From the NCBI GenBank assembly GCA_043228905.1, contig JBHGNT010000001.1, positions 26,474,001-26,538,000 of the forward strand: a stretch of DNA of 64,000 bases. The letters are read 5' to 3'. Position 1 is the first letter of the stretch, and every line of letters begins with the position of its first letter. The translations under genes and the position numbers were made by a program. This stretch comes from Azolla caroliniana (taxonomy: Eukaryota > Polypodiophyta). The notes under the pieces are model-generated. The model saw nothing but the letters and a program-made list of their open reading frames with translations, was not told where the DNA came from and ran no database searches. Of the stretch, positions 31,430 through 43,204 are shown piece after piece.

Positions 31430-32607
31430 CTTGATTGACCGACTGCTCAATGGTATTCCCGCTTCGACTTGGGGGAGGTCACAATGTTCCAGGAAGTCCA
31501 AACAAAGTTTCTAGAATTATTTCACCGCGAAGTTCCGAAGCGTGAACTACTCCGACAGTTCTTTTCCATGAGCCAAGAACCTCACGAGCCAGTCGCGCAG
31601 TTCACGATCCGTTTTCAAGATCTCTACCGACAACTGGCCGATGATGTTTCCGCTCATCACATTCCGGATACCTTCCTTTCTAGCCTACGGGAGCCTCTAC
31701 GGATGACTCTCGCACTTACCAATTTCTCGAACCAGACAATCGAGCAAGTCATCGCATGCGTCCTTGCCATTGATCGGACACAGCATACCACGGCTTTCTC
31801 CATGGGCTCTTTGCAAAGCACTCTTCCTTAGGAGGACAACCGGTTTCGACAAGCCCTCCAATGCACAGCCTATTCGGGCTCAGGCCATCTGGCTCTCGAG
31901 TGCCCTCACCGGCCACATTGTCCAATCTGTCAGTCCCGATCCCACACGGTCGAACAACGCGAATACAACATGCTCAACCGCACAACGACGACTCCAGTTC
32001 GCCAGATCGAGCCTCGAAATACTTACTCACGGCAAGATGAACGTCAAATACCGCCATCGGGAAAACGAGCGACCACGATCCCCAGATCGTCGGCACTGCG
32101 ACGACGACGACCGCTACCGGCATGACAACCACAGGAGATCGGATGACCGCCATGACCAAGATCGTGATGACCAACATAGAGCAAACGATGAGTATGACTG
32201 GTACGACGATGACCGGGATGACCAGTATGACCAACGGTATTCCCGAAACGATAGAAGAAAATCTTATAGAGATTCGCAGAACAATCGACGGCAGAACAAC
32301 AATCATCGTCGAGAACCCCCTCCAAACGTCCCACACAATGTGCCACGGGCCAACACGCCTACACAAGCGGCCGGGAACCACTCATAACCTTTCCCACACA
32401 CTGAGCACGGTGACACCAACAACTCGGTATCCGTTACCTGCTTTAAGTGTAACCAACCCGGCCACTACGCTACCCAATACCCAATGCGGCAAGGCCCCGA
32501 CCGTGAATACTATTATGGCTGATGTTCAACACGTCAATACACATAGCAAGACCCAAGCCAACCAATGGCAAGAACAAGATGACGTTCGACAAGCAGCCAA
32601 GGAATGA
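31430..32607 (+). pseudogene. TE-H gag
   Basis: The retrotransposon gag domain is clear at 31469-31831 (FLELFHREVPKRELLRQFFSM, EPVAQFTIRFQDLYRQL). A degraded cysteine-rich stretch follows (about 31860-31945), then an Arg/Asp-rich low-complexity tract (about 32040-32330), and a zinc knuckle at about 32427-32470 in which the last Cys is Tyr (CFKCNQPGHYATQY). Several frame changes occur. An N-terminal Pro-rich part lies at 31020-31430. Confidence 0.78.
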
Positions 32608-32631
32608 ATTGAGATTGCCAATAAAAGCAAC

Positions 32632-33633
32632 GTGGAACGGATGCACAAAGAGATGCAGGACGTGACCATCGGCGCACCACTGCTAGCAGGACCATTCACC
32701 GCGGCAGAAGATGACCATATGTGGGAAGCCCTTACCAGTTCTAGGATCTCGCTACCATTGCATAAGCTTTTACCACTCATGCTGTGCTTTCGGGATACCA
32801 TAGCTACGCTCACGACTAACGACAAATCAGTCGCACCCCCTATTAACCTGACAGAGCCAGAGACGGGCCCACCCATCATGGATTCCTAGAATCCACCCAT
32901 GAAAATCATGATTAAAGGACGCGACCTTCATGGATGCATAATCGACGATGGCTCTGGTGTGAATGTCATCAGCAAGGCCACATGTCACACACTTGGCCTG
33001 AACCAATGGGAACCTTGCCCCTTTTGGCTTCGGATGGCCGATACGCAATCGGTTCGCCCCATTGGGTTAATCCGCCACCTTGATTTCACGTTAGGCGGCC
33101 ACATGTTCACTATCTTGGTAGTTGTGTTATGCCTCGAAGCTCTGGGCACTTACCCAATGCTACTTGGCCGACCCTGGCTGCGCACAACAAATATTAAACA
33201 ACATTGGCAGTGGAATATGATCTCTTTCTGCCGGGGGAAGAGCAAGGTATGGGTAATAATAGAAGAACGCCTAACCACGCCCCACAACACCACCCCCTTA
33301 TACGCGGAAGGGGTACACATGCTCGACGGCTTAGCCGACGAGGAGGTGGATGACTTCCTGGAAGATCATCCCACTATCATACCCCTCTTCGAAATAAACG
33401 CCACGTTGGGTTTCGGCACTCCACCAGACGAGGATGTCACGATAGATTCATTTCCCTAGGACGAGGCCGATTCCACAACTATCGCGGAATTACGACAAGC
33501 TCGGGAAGCGTTTGAATGAGAACTCACCATCTCCCAGTGAGTCAAAGCATCAACGCTCGAGTCACTGAACCTTGGCTCCGACAAGAACCCACGTACTCTA
33601 CAAATCGCTAATAACTTACTAGCTGACGAACGG
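32632..33633 (+). pseudogene. TE-H protease region
   Basis: The open frame 32899-33459 carries MKIMIKGRDLHGCIIDDGSGVNVIS, a retropepsin start with Asp-Gly-Ser at the active site, and YPMLLGRPWLRTTNI, the matching ILGRPWL block. Downstream, LGSDKNPRTLQIANNLLADER is the linker that in the Tat lineage runs into RT. S2 is inserted right after it at 33634. Stops are present at about 32887, 33457, 33518 and 33538. Confidence 0.8.
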
Positions 33634-34812
33634 TGTTGTGAAGATTTTCGGCAATGGTGTGAAAATCACATAAAACGTACGAAGTCGAGTGTGATTCATA
33701 TAAAACAATAATAGTGAAGATACTTATTTTAAGTAAGTTTAATATCTTAGTACAAAAAGATGGAGGTCTTGAAGAGCTTTCGGATGCACTTTACTACATA
33801 AGAAATTGACATCTAAGTGTCAACTTATGTGGGTAGGAGGTTTGCAAAGACAAAGAGAAAAATAAAATTGTGAGGTATCCCACAAAGACAGGAAATAAGG
33901 ATCTCACCATATATAAGGTAGAGCAAAAGATATTATCTTTGTGTCTATGTGTGGAGCATAGAGAGTTCAAGGCGACTTGAACTAAGCTACTGGATGAATG
34001 GGTGTGGTCTGGCTACTTGCAAAGGTTTTGGCCAACCAAAACCGCACCGACGACGGAGCCGGTAAGCCGGCTGCAATCGGCAATCGGCAACGTAACCGAC
34101 ATCCGGCGACGGAACTGGATGACATCCGGCATTTGGTGACCGAACGGTAAGCAACGTTCGACGACGGAACTGGGATCCGGCGACCGAACGGTAACCAGCG
34201 GCTAGATGGATAAATAAATAAATAAATATTTATACATATACACAAGGAGGGAAAGTAAGGATTTGAACCTTGCACCTCCAAGTTGAGCGTGAATAAACTT
34301 ACCACTAAGCCAACACATTTTCTTGAAATTATATTTTTATCATTATAAGTTTACATGTAAATTCTCACACATGAGAGCTAAAATGAGTGACATGGTTATC
34401 ATGCACCACATGTAATACATGAGCGCCAAATGGCAAACATGCATTTTATGCATGTCTTCTACCCTCAAATGCATGAGGACATCTATAAAAGAGGGGAGGA
34501 AAAAGATGAAGGGACTAATGTAAATTTTTTGGATCAAGCAAGCTTTGTACTTTAAATCAAAATTAATATTAAGAAGAAAATTCGTTATCCAATTGATGTA
34601 TTAATCTTGTTCTTCAAATCTAAAGTCAAGAGTTCAATCTTCATCTCTCTCTCAATAAAAAATCAAGCGTTCTATCTTATCTCGATCTCTCTCTCTTTCA
34701 ATCTAACCTAAATCCTTTCTCGCTAAAGCTAGTAAAAACTTCGAGTCCTTCCGGTCCAGAACCTCGGCGGTTCCGCCTCACGATCCGCATGTAGTGACGG
34801 ATCTTCACGACA
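33634..34812 (+). mobile_element. S2: 1.18-kb solo LTR in TE-H, homologue of S1
   Basis: Starts TGTTGTGAAGAT (one change from S1), ends ATCTTCACGACA, and is flanked by ACGG and ACGA (3 of 4 match). It shares with S1 the first about 200 bp, the tRNA-like segment at 34247-34315, the TATA box (34484) and the CT-rich 3' part. No coding capacity. Confidence 0.75.
34247..34315 (-). other. tRNA-like segment inside S2
   Basis: On the minus strand, A box TGGCTTAGTGG and B box GGTTCAAATCC about 40 bases apart, as in S1. The A box here is nearer consensus and the B box has one change. It is a relic of a tRNA or SINE head. Confidence 0.6.
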
Positions 34813-35640
34813 ACGATCAGCCCTGATATGCTTTCTCACGGAGTATCATGATGTATTCACATGGTCTTACACTGATATGAAGGGATTGGATCCCCAATTT
34901 TACCAACACCAAGTACACCTCCAGCCGGACACTCGACCGATCCAACAACGACAGTACCGTATGAACCCCAACTACGCGGCTAAGGTCAAAGAGGAAATCG
35001 ACAAACTCCTACGTGTAGGCTTTATACTCCCAGTAAAAAGAGCCACATGGTTAACCCCAATCATCTTCGTCCCCAAGAAAAACGGGAAAATCCGCGTTTG
35101 CGTTGATTACCGCAAACTCAATGCCGCGACGACAGTCACGGATGGGTTTCCTCTTCCGTTCATGGATAGTGTCCTCGACACAGTGGCTGATCATGAATGT
35201 TACAGTTTCCTCGATGGGTTCAGTGGCTATAATCAAATCAGAATGCACCCGGACGATCAGGAGAAAACGATGTTTGTCACGGAATGGGGTGTCTTCGTGG
35301 CCATGGTAATGATGTTCGGATTAAAAACGGCCCGGCCACATTCCAACGCATCATCACCGAGATTTTCAACGAGTATATCTCGACGTTCATGTAAGTGTTC
35401 CTCGATGACTCTGCCGTGTATGGCCAATGGCTGGAGCATATGACCCAGCTACGCCTCTGTCTCGAGCGATGTCGACAAGCTCGATTGAGCTTATATCCGG
35501 CAAAATGCGTGTTCTTAGTGACAAGCGGCAACCTGCTCGGGCACATAGTCAGCCAGGAAAGTATCGCCATGGACCCGGATAAAGTGCATGCCATTCTGAA
35601 TGCTCCCGCGCCCTCTACCGCGAAGGCTCTCTGCTGATTC
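34813..35640 (+). pseudogene. TE-H reverse transcriptase
   Basis: YHDVFTWSYTDMKGLDP, then RT with VPKKNGKIRVCVDYRKLN (35070), SFLDGFSGYNQIRMHPDD and VMMFGLKTA. A one-base deletion near 35331 shifts the frame, and a stop at about 35393 precedes the catalytic FLDD (35398-35409). It continues as YPAKCVFLVTSGNLLGHIVS to a stop at about 35636. Confidence 0.85.
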
Positions 35641-36640
35641 CTAGGCCAGAGCAGATGGCATAGCCGGATGTTACGAAACTTGGCCGATTTCGCGACTCCA
35701 TTACACGCGGCTGTGCATCGACTTCCATTTCAGTGGTCTTCAATAGAAGACGAGTCTTACCAGGCCTTGAAGTTAATGCTCTCCCACGCCCCTGTTGTAC
35801 AGCCACCAGCCTGGGCGGAACATTTTCACATCTTCGTAGACGCATCAAATATAGCCATAGGCAGTGCACTCATGCAACACACACCACCAAATTGGTACCG
35901 GCCGGTGTATTACGCTAGCCGACGACTCTCGGCCGCGTAGAAGAAGTACTCAACAACAGAACGCGAGGCCCTCGGTATGGTCTACAACATCAACAAGTTC
36001 TGACATTACCTCTTGGGCTGGAAGTTCACATTCCACGTCGATAACTTGGCTCTCTACTTGGTTGATAAACAAGCTCTCACGGGTCGCCCAACCCGATGGA
36101 TGCTCATGCTACAAGAGTTTGATTTTCAAATCCAGCACCGGCCCGGAGTCCAACACGTCGTAGCTCACTACTTGAGCCGTCTCGAGTCAGGAGAACCAGC
36201 CGAGTCCACGTACGATGATCTACTTGACGTTGCCCTTTTTAGTCTCACAATGGTGCCAGACGAACATGAAGACGAATGGATCACGAAGATGACCCATTTT
36301 CTTAGCACCGGCCTTCCTCCCGACCACTTGACCCTCGACGCTTGGAAACTACTAGCGGTTAGGAGCCGAAACTTTTGTTTGGTCTCTGACACCCTCTACC
36401 ACAAAGGCTCGGACGACATCTGGCGCCATGGAATCCGTCAATTCGAGAAACACACAATCCTCCAGGAGGCACATCACGGAATCTCAGGGGGACATTACGC
36501 TGGAGAGGCCACGACAAGAAAAATATGGCAGAGTGGCTTATGGTGGCCCACAACAAAAAAAGATGTTCATGAATTCTGTCGACAGTGCGACCTGTGTCAA
36601 CGCATGGGACAACCGACTGAGCAAGCTCGGATGCCGCACC
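35641..36640 (+). pseudogene. TE-H RNase H and integrase zinc finger
   Basis: FHIFVDASNIAIGSALMQ (catalytic Asp) at about 35826, then a stop at 35938-35940 and another near 36001. The frame 36013-36960 begins FTFHVDNLALYLVDKQ and includes VVAHYLSRLES. The zinc finger lies at about 36470-36600: EAHHGISGGHYAGE and CRQCDLCQRMG, complete HHCC. Confidence 0.83.
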
Positions 36641-37617
36641 AACCCATCCTTCCGTTAGAGCCATTTCAAAAGTGGGCGTTGGATTTTGTGGGGCCTTTCA
36701 AACCAGCCGCGGCCGGCACCAGTAACAAATACATAATAGTGGCCACAGACTATTGCACAAAATGGGTCGAGGCTAAGGCACTGTGGAACAACACAGCTGC
36801 ATCGACGACAAAATTCGTATATGAACATCTATGGTGCCGTTATGGATGCCAAATCGAGCTCATTAGTGACCAAGGCGGGCATTTTATAAACCACATAATT
36901 TGCGAGCTCACTACACACTACGCGGTCATACATAAGAAAAGCACACCGTACTATCCTTAGGCAAACGGATTGGCGGAGTCTACTAATAAAATTTTGCAAA
37001 CAATCCTGAAAAAAATCGTCAATGAGAACCGTATCGATTGAGATGCCAAGCTCCAGAGTGCATTATGGGCATATCACACCACATTTAAAACTAGCATTCA
37101 ATCTATACCCTTTCGGATGGCCTTTGGTTTGGAAGCAGTCATGCCGATCGAGTTCTAGGTTCCGAGTCTTCGAGTTCAGGTTAAGGAAAAGCTACCTGAG
37201 GCCCAATCAGAGTAATATCGGCTCGAACAACTCCTCGAACTCGGCGAACATCGAGTGACCAGCATGGCTCAACTAGAACAACGCCAACGACAACGCAAAG
37301 CCTTCGTCGATCGTCACCGGAAAGGTATGGAGAAAACACTGACCATCGGCGAAGCGATACTAGTCTTCCAAACTCGACTCGGTGCTATGCCGGGGAAATT
37401 ACGATTACGGTGGGCAGGCCCCTTCTGGATAATTGATGAGTTTATCGACACATTCCAACTCGGCACACTTGCCGGAGACATCGTCAAAAGCTGGGTAAAT
37501 GGATTCCGACTTCGACCTTACCACGGGAATACCCCAGATAATCCCTTCGCCAAGTCCCACGGCACAGACCAGTGCACAGATGATGTCACGAAGGAGGCCA
37601 CGTGTCCCCATCTGTAA
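36641..37617 (+). pseudogene. TE-H integrase core and C-terminus
   Basis: The core keeps all catalytic residues: Asp in WALDFVGPFKP, Asp in LISDQGGHF, Glu in NGLAESTNK. Stops at 36958-36960 and about 37039, 37156 and 37213 split it. The C-terminal part (37255-37617) has FQTRLGAMPGKLRLRWAGPFWI and GTLAGDIVKSWVNGFRLRPYH, and ends at 37615-37617. Confidence 0.83.
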
Positions 37618-38127
37618 ATTAATGACCTACCCACCAAATGTATATAGTAGGAATGGTTTTTAGTAGTTAAATTAGCCTTACCTAAAACTACCTAACTAAT
37701 CACCCCAAATCACGACATTTTCTTAGGCGCACCAACTAGTCACCTTCACTTTAAAATAGAATATTTAAGGAGCATGCACACCAGACATAGCACTCCTGGG
37801 ACGCGTGGCCATAATACCTTATTATGGCAGCCACAACCAAGAATCTAAAGGATCTTCTCCCTGCACAAAACCCTAGGCAGAACAACGGTGTTCTTGCCTA
37901 CCCCACACAATGCGCTCACTCACACAACAATGTTCTTGCATTCACCATCTTCAAGCTCCCAAGCTCTCTCTCGTTCTAATCGCTCCTACAAACAGGCCTC
38001 CTCTCGCCCTCGTAGTCCCTGCATAGAACAACGGTGTCCTCCCGAACCATCTTCTTCCATCTCTTTGTCTCATCCTCGTCTCCTCGCTTCCCCTCACGCC
38101 CCTTGTCAGCAAACCTTCGAGTCCACC
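37618..38127 (+). other. TE-H spacer between pol and third ORF
   Basis: AT-rich untranslated stretch, then CT-rich, Ser/Pro-coding-like sequence from 37880. The 131-aa open frame 37888-38283 includes the beginning of the third ORF only at its end. Confidence 0.5.
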
Positions 38128-41100
38128 ATGCCTCTCGCAGCATTGCAGGAAACCCGTTCTTGGCTACAACAACGAGGACTAGGCAGGTACTTACGGGTCG
38201 TCGACGCCCCAACAATAGCACGCAGAATCCACCCTGACACCGTAACCAACAACATGATTCGCGTTGCTCTGGACCTTGCGTGAGGTGGGGACCATGAGGT
38301 TGAAATCCCTCCCCACGCGACCCTCAAGGAATATTTTGGGATGTATTTGATGTCGGGAAAAGCTTACCGCATGTACGGAGGGCCAAACAAGGCTTTTGGG
38401 GAGATCACCCGGATTTTGATGGAATATGCATTTGTGCATAGAAATCCCACGAGTATGCCATAGAATAAAGCTGCCATCATCATCAGAGCGTACGAAGGCA
38501 ACAAAATCGATTGGGGAATCATCACCGGTGAAGGAGTCCATGCGGCGCTCGAATCTTTTCAAACTGGTAAGCGATTGTTGCCTGTGATTAATCATTTCCT
38601 CACAGTCCTCTACCCACCTCCTTAGGTTTCCCTTCGTCACATCTTGACCTCCCCACCACCGCCACGGAAACAACGGGAGAAGATTTTGGCGTTAACCCAG
38701 GAAGAATGGGATGACCCTTCGCCTTCTCCACCTCCCTCGACCGTTCGGAACCCTACTCCCGCCTCGGCACCACCCCCACCAAAAACACAGAAGCAACGGG
38801 CGTTAACAGCAACTCGTGTTGAATGGGACGAGGCCGAGGAGCCCATGACTGAGGATGTCACCATACGACAGAAGCCACCAAGGACATCGATGCCCTCTCC
38901 ACAACCGAGCCCACGCTCCACGAACCAGTAGCCCTCGGGTATACGGCAACAAAAGAGGAAACAAGCCGAGGAGCCAACACCACCGGCCCCAGACTCACAA
39001 GATCAGCCGCAAAAGAGATGCCACATCAATCGAGAGTCAACCACAGAAACCGAGGGCACATAGCATCAGAAATCCAAAGAGGCCAGCACGACCTCCACGG
39101 CCATGGTACCAGTGGAGTCATGGCTCCAAGTCGGTAGGATCGAGCATGGACAAACCACGCAGATATCAGAGGAGGAAGTCCTAGGTTACAAAATCTTCCC
39201 GCGGAGGCATACGAGTTTAGTGCACTACTTCGGCTAGGCACAACATATGAGTTAATGGATTTCCTCACGCGCGCCCAAGTAGCTGCCGTTGCTCGTATGG
39301 CCGAGGAGCATGCGGAAACAAAGATGATCCAACATGCTCTAATGGGAGAAATCGAACCTCATGAGGATCGAGCCTTACAAAAGATAGGGCGGAAGAAGCA
39401 AGCACAAAATACTTCCCTCCTCATGGAGTTACCAGATCTGAACATGGCCGTAGTTGAGGCATATCGCAATTTGCACCACACAACTTGGGTAGCCAAGGAC
39501 ATGGCCTAGCATGTCAAAACGACACAGCAACAAGCCAAACAGGCCATCGAGCTATGGAAAGCCACCGAGCATAAACTGGGGTCATTAGAGCAGCAACATC
39601 AAGAACAACCGCTCTTAAGCCTCACTGCCCCGAGAAATGATGTCCCACTAGCCCCTCTTCCGAACCCGAGCCTGAGTACTACTGTTACCGAAGCACACAA
39701 CGACGACACAACTCAGCCCAGGGTAGCCACGATCGATGCAAGCACAATGACGGAGTCGGTACAGATAAGCGAGCCATCATCATGGGCTAAGCGAAGCCCT
39801 CAACCCCAAAACAGCCACGCTTCCACTCAAACGTCACCACCACTTGTTGTCATGGAAAGATCTACACAGACGGACAGGGAACCCACTCCCCGGAACCAGC
39901 AAGCTACAACCCAGATAGGGCCTCCCCTCTGTGACTACCAAAAGGAGCTTAAGGCCCAGATCGCTCTGGCCGAGTTAGCAGAACAAAACCACAACCACAT
40001 GATTGGCCAACTACGGGAACAAGTCGCGGGCCGTGAAGCTGACCTCAAGCGACTGCTTGCTGAAAGTTCGACCGCACTCAAAGAACAAGAAAGAGAGGTG
40101 ATGTCCCTTCAGGTCTCTATCACCGAGGCCAAAGAACGATTCCTCAAAGAAGCAGAGTGGAATAGCCAACGGGAACGCGAGCTATTCGCAGACAACCAAG
40201 AATTATGCCGTCAACAAAGGGCATTACAAGAATTGGCAAACGAGCACATGCAAAAGTGGAGGATCTCTGAAGAGCAAAGGGCAAAAATTGCCGATGCGTA
40301 TCACTAGTTGCAAACCGAGCACATCGCTGCCGGAGAACGACATCGGGATGCTTGGAGACAGGACATGGACGAAACTGTAGCTCAGCTCACCAAATGTTAC
40401 AAGCAGATAATCATGCTCACAACCGAAAAAGCAAAGGATAACCAAGCTACTTTAGCGCTCGTCCACAAAAGCCAAGAAGACGCCAAGGCCGCAAGGGAGG
40501 AAGTGGAAGTTCACCGAGCTAGCATCGGCATGGACGATACTAAAATAAAGATCTTGATCAACAAGTATCGCCAACAATTCACCAAGAAGATCGAGGAAAC
40601 GCTCGACCGTGTCTGGCAGGAATGGTCGGCCCAAGCCGCTGAACTACACATACTATGCGCGGACGCCGAGAACTGAAGGAAGGAGGGTCGAGGGTTTTAC
40701 AAGATGGATGACACCAGCATCCAGACCCTTCGTGAAGACTTGACTGAGGAATATCATACCTTAGTAGCATCCCACACCGCGGCCATTGAGCAACTTCTCG
40801 AGGAATTCAACGACGATCTAATGGTGTTCCATTTAGAAGCCGAAGCTTACGAAGAGGAACGCCTAGCTACCGAGACTAATAGAACTGCCACGACTAACGA
40901 GCAAGAACCTGAGCCCACCCCCACGGAAGCCAGACAGGAGGAACCTGTCCCTACAGATCCCCACATCCCAACTGAGCCACAAACTACAACCACGACCTTG
41001 CCTGAATCGGAACCAACAGAGGGCGGCGCACGCGACGACATAGCCACCCCCGACTCGGTAGTAAAACCTCCATCACCAACCCCACCTTCCGAGCAGCCAT

Positions 41101-41150
41101 ACCGACCCCACGCCCCAGAGGATATCCTCGGCATATTAGAAGAGGATTAA
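38128..41150 (+). pseudogene. TE-H third ORF: large coiled-coil protein of unknown function
   Basis: About 1000 codons downstream of pol, broken by stops (about 38281, 38461, 38623, 38929, 39508, 40305, 40674) but readable throughout. Order: an N-terminal domain (MPLAALQETRSWLQQRGL, EYFGMY, KAYRMYGGPNKAFGEITRILMEY, GNKIDWGIITGEGVHAAL), a Pro-rich linker with repeated (E/V)EWD(D/E) motifs (38640-38930), a helical segment ending in WVAKDMA (39250-39510), a long Glu/Gln/Lys coiled coil (39930-40670), and an acidic Pro/Thr-rich tail. TE-A has the same ORF, so it belongs to the family. It may be structural or regulatory. I do not recognise an envelope feature such as a signal peptide or a membrane segment. 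Confidence 0.7.
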
Positions 41151-41286
41151 AACAAACCCATAAGCCCTTGTATAAACGGGAAAATTTTGTAAAGAATTTT
41201 TCTTTTGTTGCAAAATTCGTGGTTATCTCTCCACTTTGTGATTCGTGGGTTCGATGGACAAAGTTCTGTCCCACGGGCATGCCAGG

Positions 41287-41781
41287 TGTTGTCCATAGGC
41301 CAGAAATATAAATACATTATGTAAACTTGCCGGTAGGTAGAATAGTAGGTGAGGAAATAGGTAGAACTAGAAATAGTGGAGTTTTTAGCCCTCACAATCA
41401 GTCGATGGCTCGGCTCTGTCTGAAGAGGAAAACTATATAACCCGAGATATGCATACCTCAAAGGAGGGGGATGTAGATTATTTAGGAAGATTACTATCGT
41501 AGCACCGAGCTTTGCACAACCTGTTTCCGACTGAGCGTTGTGTACTGTAATCGTTGTGAGCTTTTCATTTAATATAAATCTCGCTCTTACTGTTCCTTCA
41601 TCGGTGTATTCTCCCCGGTACTCGCAACCGAGCTACGTCTATGCCTAAGGGGTTGTAGCCCGTGCATGCTCCTCGTTCTCATATCATATTCTCAGTGTAA
41701 AAGAGGCTTCCACGTAACACGATCCCTTGATACCAATAGCCTGTAGACTCATCGAAGGTGTTTCCCGAGAAACGGTTAACA
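41287..41781 (+). repeat. TE-H 3' LTR (495 bp)
   Basis: Pairs with 30464-30958. No clear polypurine tract just before it (GGGCATGCCAGG), which is unusual. Confidence 0.93.
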
Positions 41782-42580
41782 GCGGAAGCCCAAAGCCTAA
41801 ACATCGTAGGCTAGATCAGAAAGATGGGCGCAGACTGGTAAAAGATACAGTTGCACGAGTCGAAACTTTCGCCCACACGGAGCCCGCAACCACATTCGAG
41901 TTAATCCATGAGCAATTGCCAATCATTACGGCTCAGTCTCAATGTGGCAGGCCCACACGGAGTTCTCACAGCAGAAAGGGAAGTCCTGAAATATGCGGAC
42001 ATTCTGGATACGGCCCATGAGTTCGACGCACTATTGCAGTTTGGAACGATATGAACTCATGGAATTCTTGGTGACACAACAGATCAGGATGTCCCAGAGA
42101 ATGGATGAGGAGCACGTTGAACATCAAATGATTGAGCATGCGCTGACAAGTACGGCGGAAAGCGAAGATCAGGGCAGGGGCCCCTTGCCAAGGTGGGTAG
42201 AGAGCGTAACGCGGGAATTTGCCGTATGCGCATCAAATTACCTCCATTAAATGCGGACCTGGTCGAGATGCATGGAGAATTGCCAGGAGTCAGTGTGGGC
42301 GCCAAGGATATGGCTATTAAAAATAAAGATGTCTGGAAGAAAGTGAAGCTGACTCAAGAGCGCATTGCGCAATTAGAAAGAAACATGACTACGATGCAAC
42401 ATATCGGCGGACCAAACCCCTGATGCTAAGGAGTTGAACAATTTACGGGAGGAGATTGAAGCTCAAACCGCCATAGCCGCAAAAGCGAAAAGGGTTCCAC
42501 AGTTAGCCGAGATCAAGATTGACTGACTCCGCACAGAACTCCGCTAGTCATAAGACATAGAAGCGGATATAGGGCCAAAC
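41782..42580 (+). pseudogene. TE-A third ORF, distal part
   Basis: Continues the ORF after TE-H. ERYELMEFLVTQQ...MDEEHVEHQMIEHAL (42035-42150) matches TE-H YELMDFLTRAQ...AEEHAETKMIQHAL (39250-39340), and GAKDMA (about 42300) matches VAKDMA. The coiled-coil part starts at about 42430 and is cut at about 42580 by the tRNA array. Stops and frame changes occur throughout. Confidence 0.75.
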
Positions 42581-43204
42581 AAAGATCACAATCAGTTATG
42601 TACAATCCTCTGCTCCACCAATTGAGGTAAGGTTAGATGATTGATCTAATTACATTTAATCATATAAAATTAATTTATATACATGTATATTGCGTATCAT
42701 CAAAACAACAATGCATTGCAATTGTATGCATGTTGGATATCTAACCTCTCGGATTTGAACTAATGAGCCCTGCACCACAATAGGTCAAACACAATCTTCC
42801 AATCTGTTAATGGAGCTAAAAGGTATATTGCATGGACTCCCCAAAAGAATAATGGATTACCATGGATTGAATGCTTGAAATTTGACCTCTCAAATTCTAC
42901 CTAACGACCCAAGGATCATACTAGTATGACACCTACAAATTTTCGCGTTAGCAACTAACCTAAGGTTGGATAGTTTATTTACAAAATTACATTTGAGAAT
43001 ATAAAAAGTTTATATAGATGCATAGTGTGTTTCCTCAAAAGTATAAAGGCTTATCATCGTTAGAAAGCTTTAGATCTTACCTCTCGTATTCAAACTAACG
43101 ATAAAAGCAACATAAATAGCAACCATTACTCTTAAGATTCTACAATTTATTTTTATTTATGCACAACGCAGATTAGTATACTACAATCGTAGGAAAGCTT
43201 GAGA

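Larger units (their letters stand above)
30464..41781 (+). mobile_element. TE-H: Tat-like Ty3/gypsy element with 495-bp LTRs and a third ORF
   Basis: The two LTRs are each exactly 495 bp and differ at about 5 percent of sites by my count. Order: LTR, PBS, gag (31430-32600), protease (32899-33459), RT-RNase H-integrase (34813-37617), a third ORF (about 38128-41150), LTR. Solo LTR S2 is inserted between protease and RT. It is inserted in TE-A, with flanks ATGGA and GCGGA, which may be a 5-bp duplication with two transitions. Without S2 the element is about 10.1 kb. Confidence 0.9.
1..42580 (+). mobile_element. TE-A: old Tat-like Ty3/gypsy element, host of the nest (segments 1-3405, 29863-30463, 41782-42580)
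   Basis: Outermost retrotransposon of the left half. Its pol (RT, RNase H, integrase) runs to about 2995, followed by a third ORF that is split by TE-B at 3406-29862 and by TE-H at 30464-41781. I infer that the three segments are one element because each aligns in order with the uninterrupted third ORF of its relative TE-H (38.1-40.3 kb). The text just before RT, a 'DVFAWSxxDMKGLDP' motif, is typical of the plant Tat lineage. The 5' part lies outside the window. The 3' end is cut by the tRNA-Tyr array at about 42580, with no 3' LTR. Many stops and lost catalytic residues mark it as old. Confidence 0.8.

Noticed and set aside
31974-32381. Minus-strand 135-aa frame rich in Val/Ile that looks membrane-like
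   Set aside because: It is the complement of the Arg/Asp-rich low-complexity gag tract; hydrophobicity is a by-product.
40847-41134. Minus-strand frame rich in Gly/Ser/Val
   Set aside because: Antisense of the Pro/Thr/Glu-rich tail of the TE-H third ORF.
38128-41150. Third ORF as a retroviral-type envelope gene
   Set aside because: Position fits, but I see no signal peptide, membrane segment or cleavage site; coiled coil and acidic tail instead.
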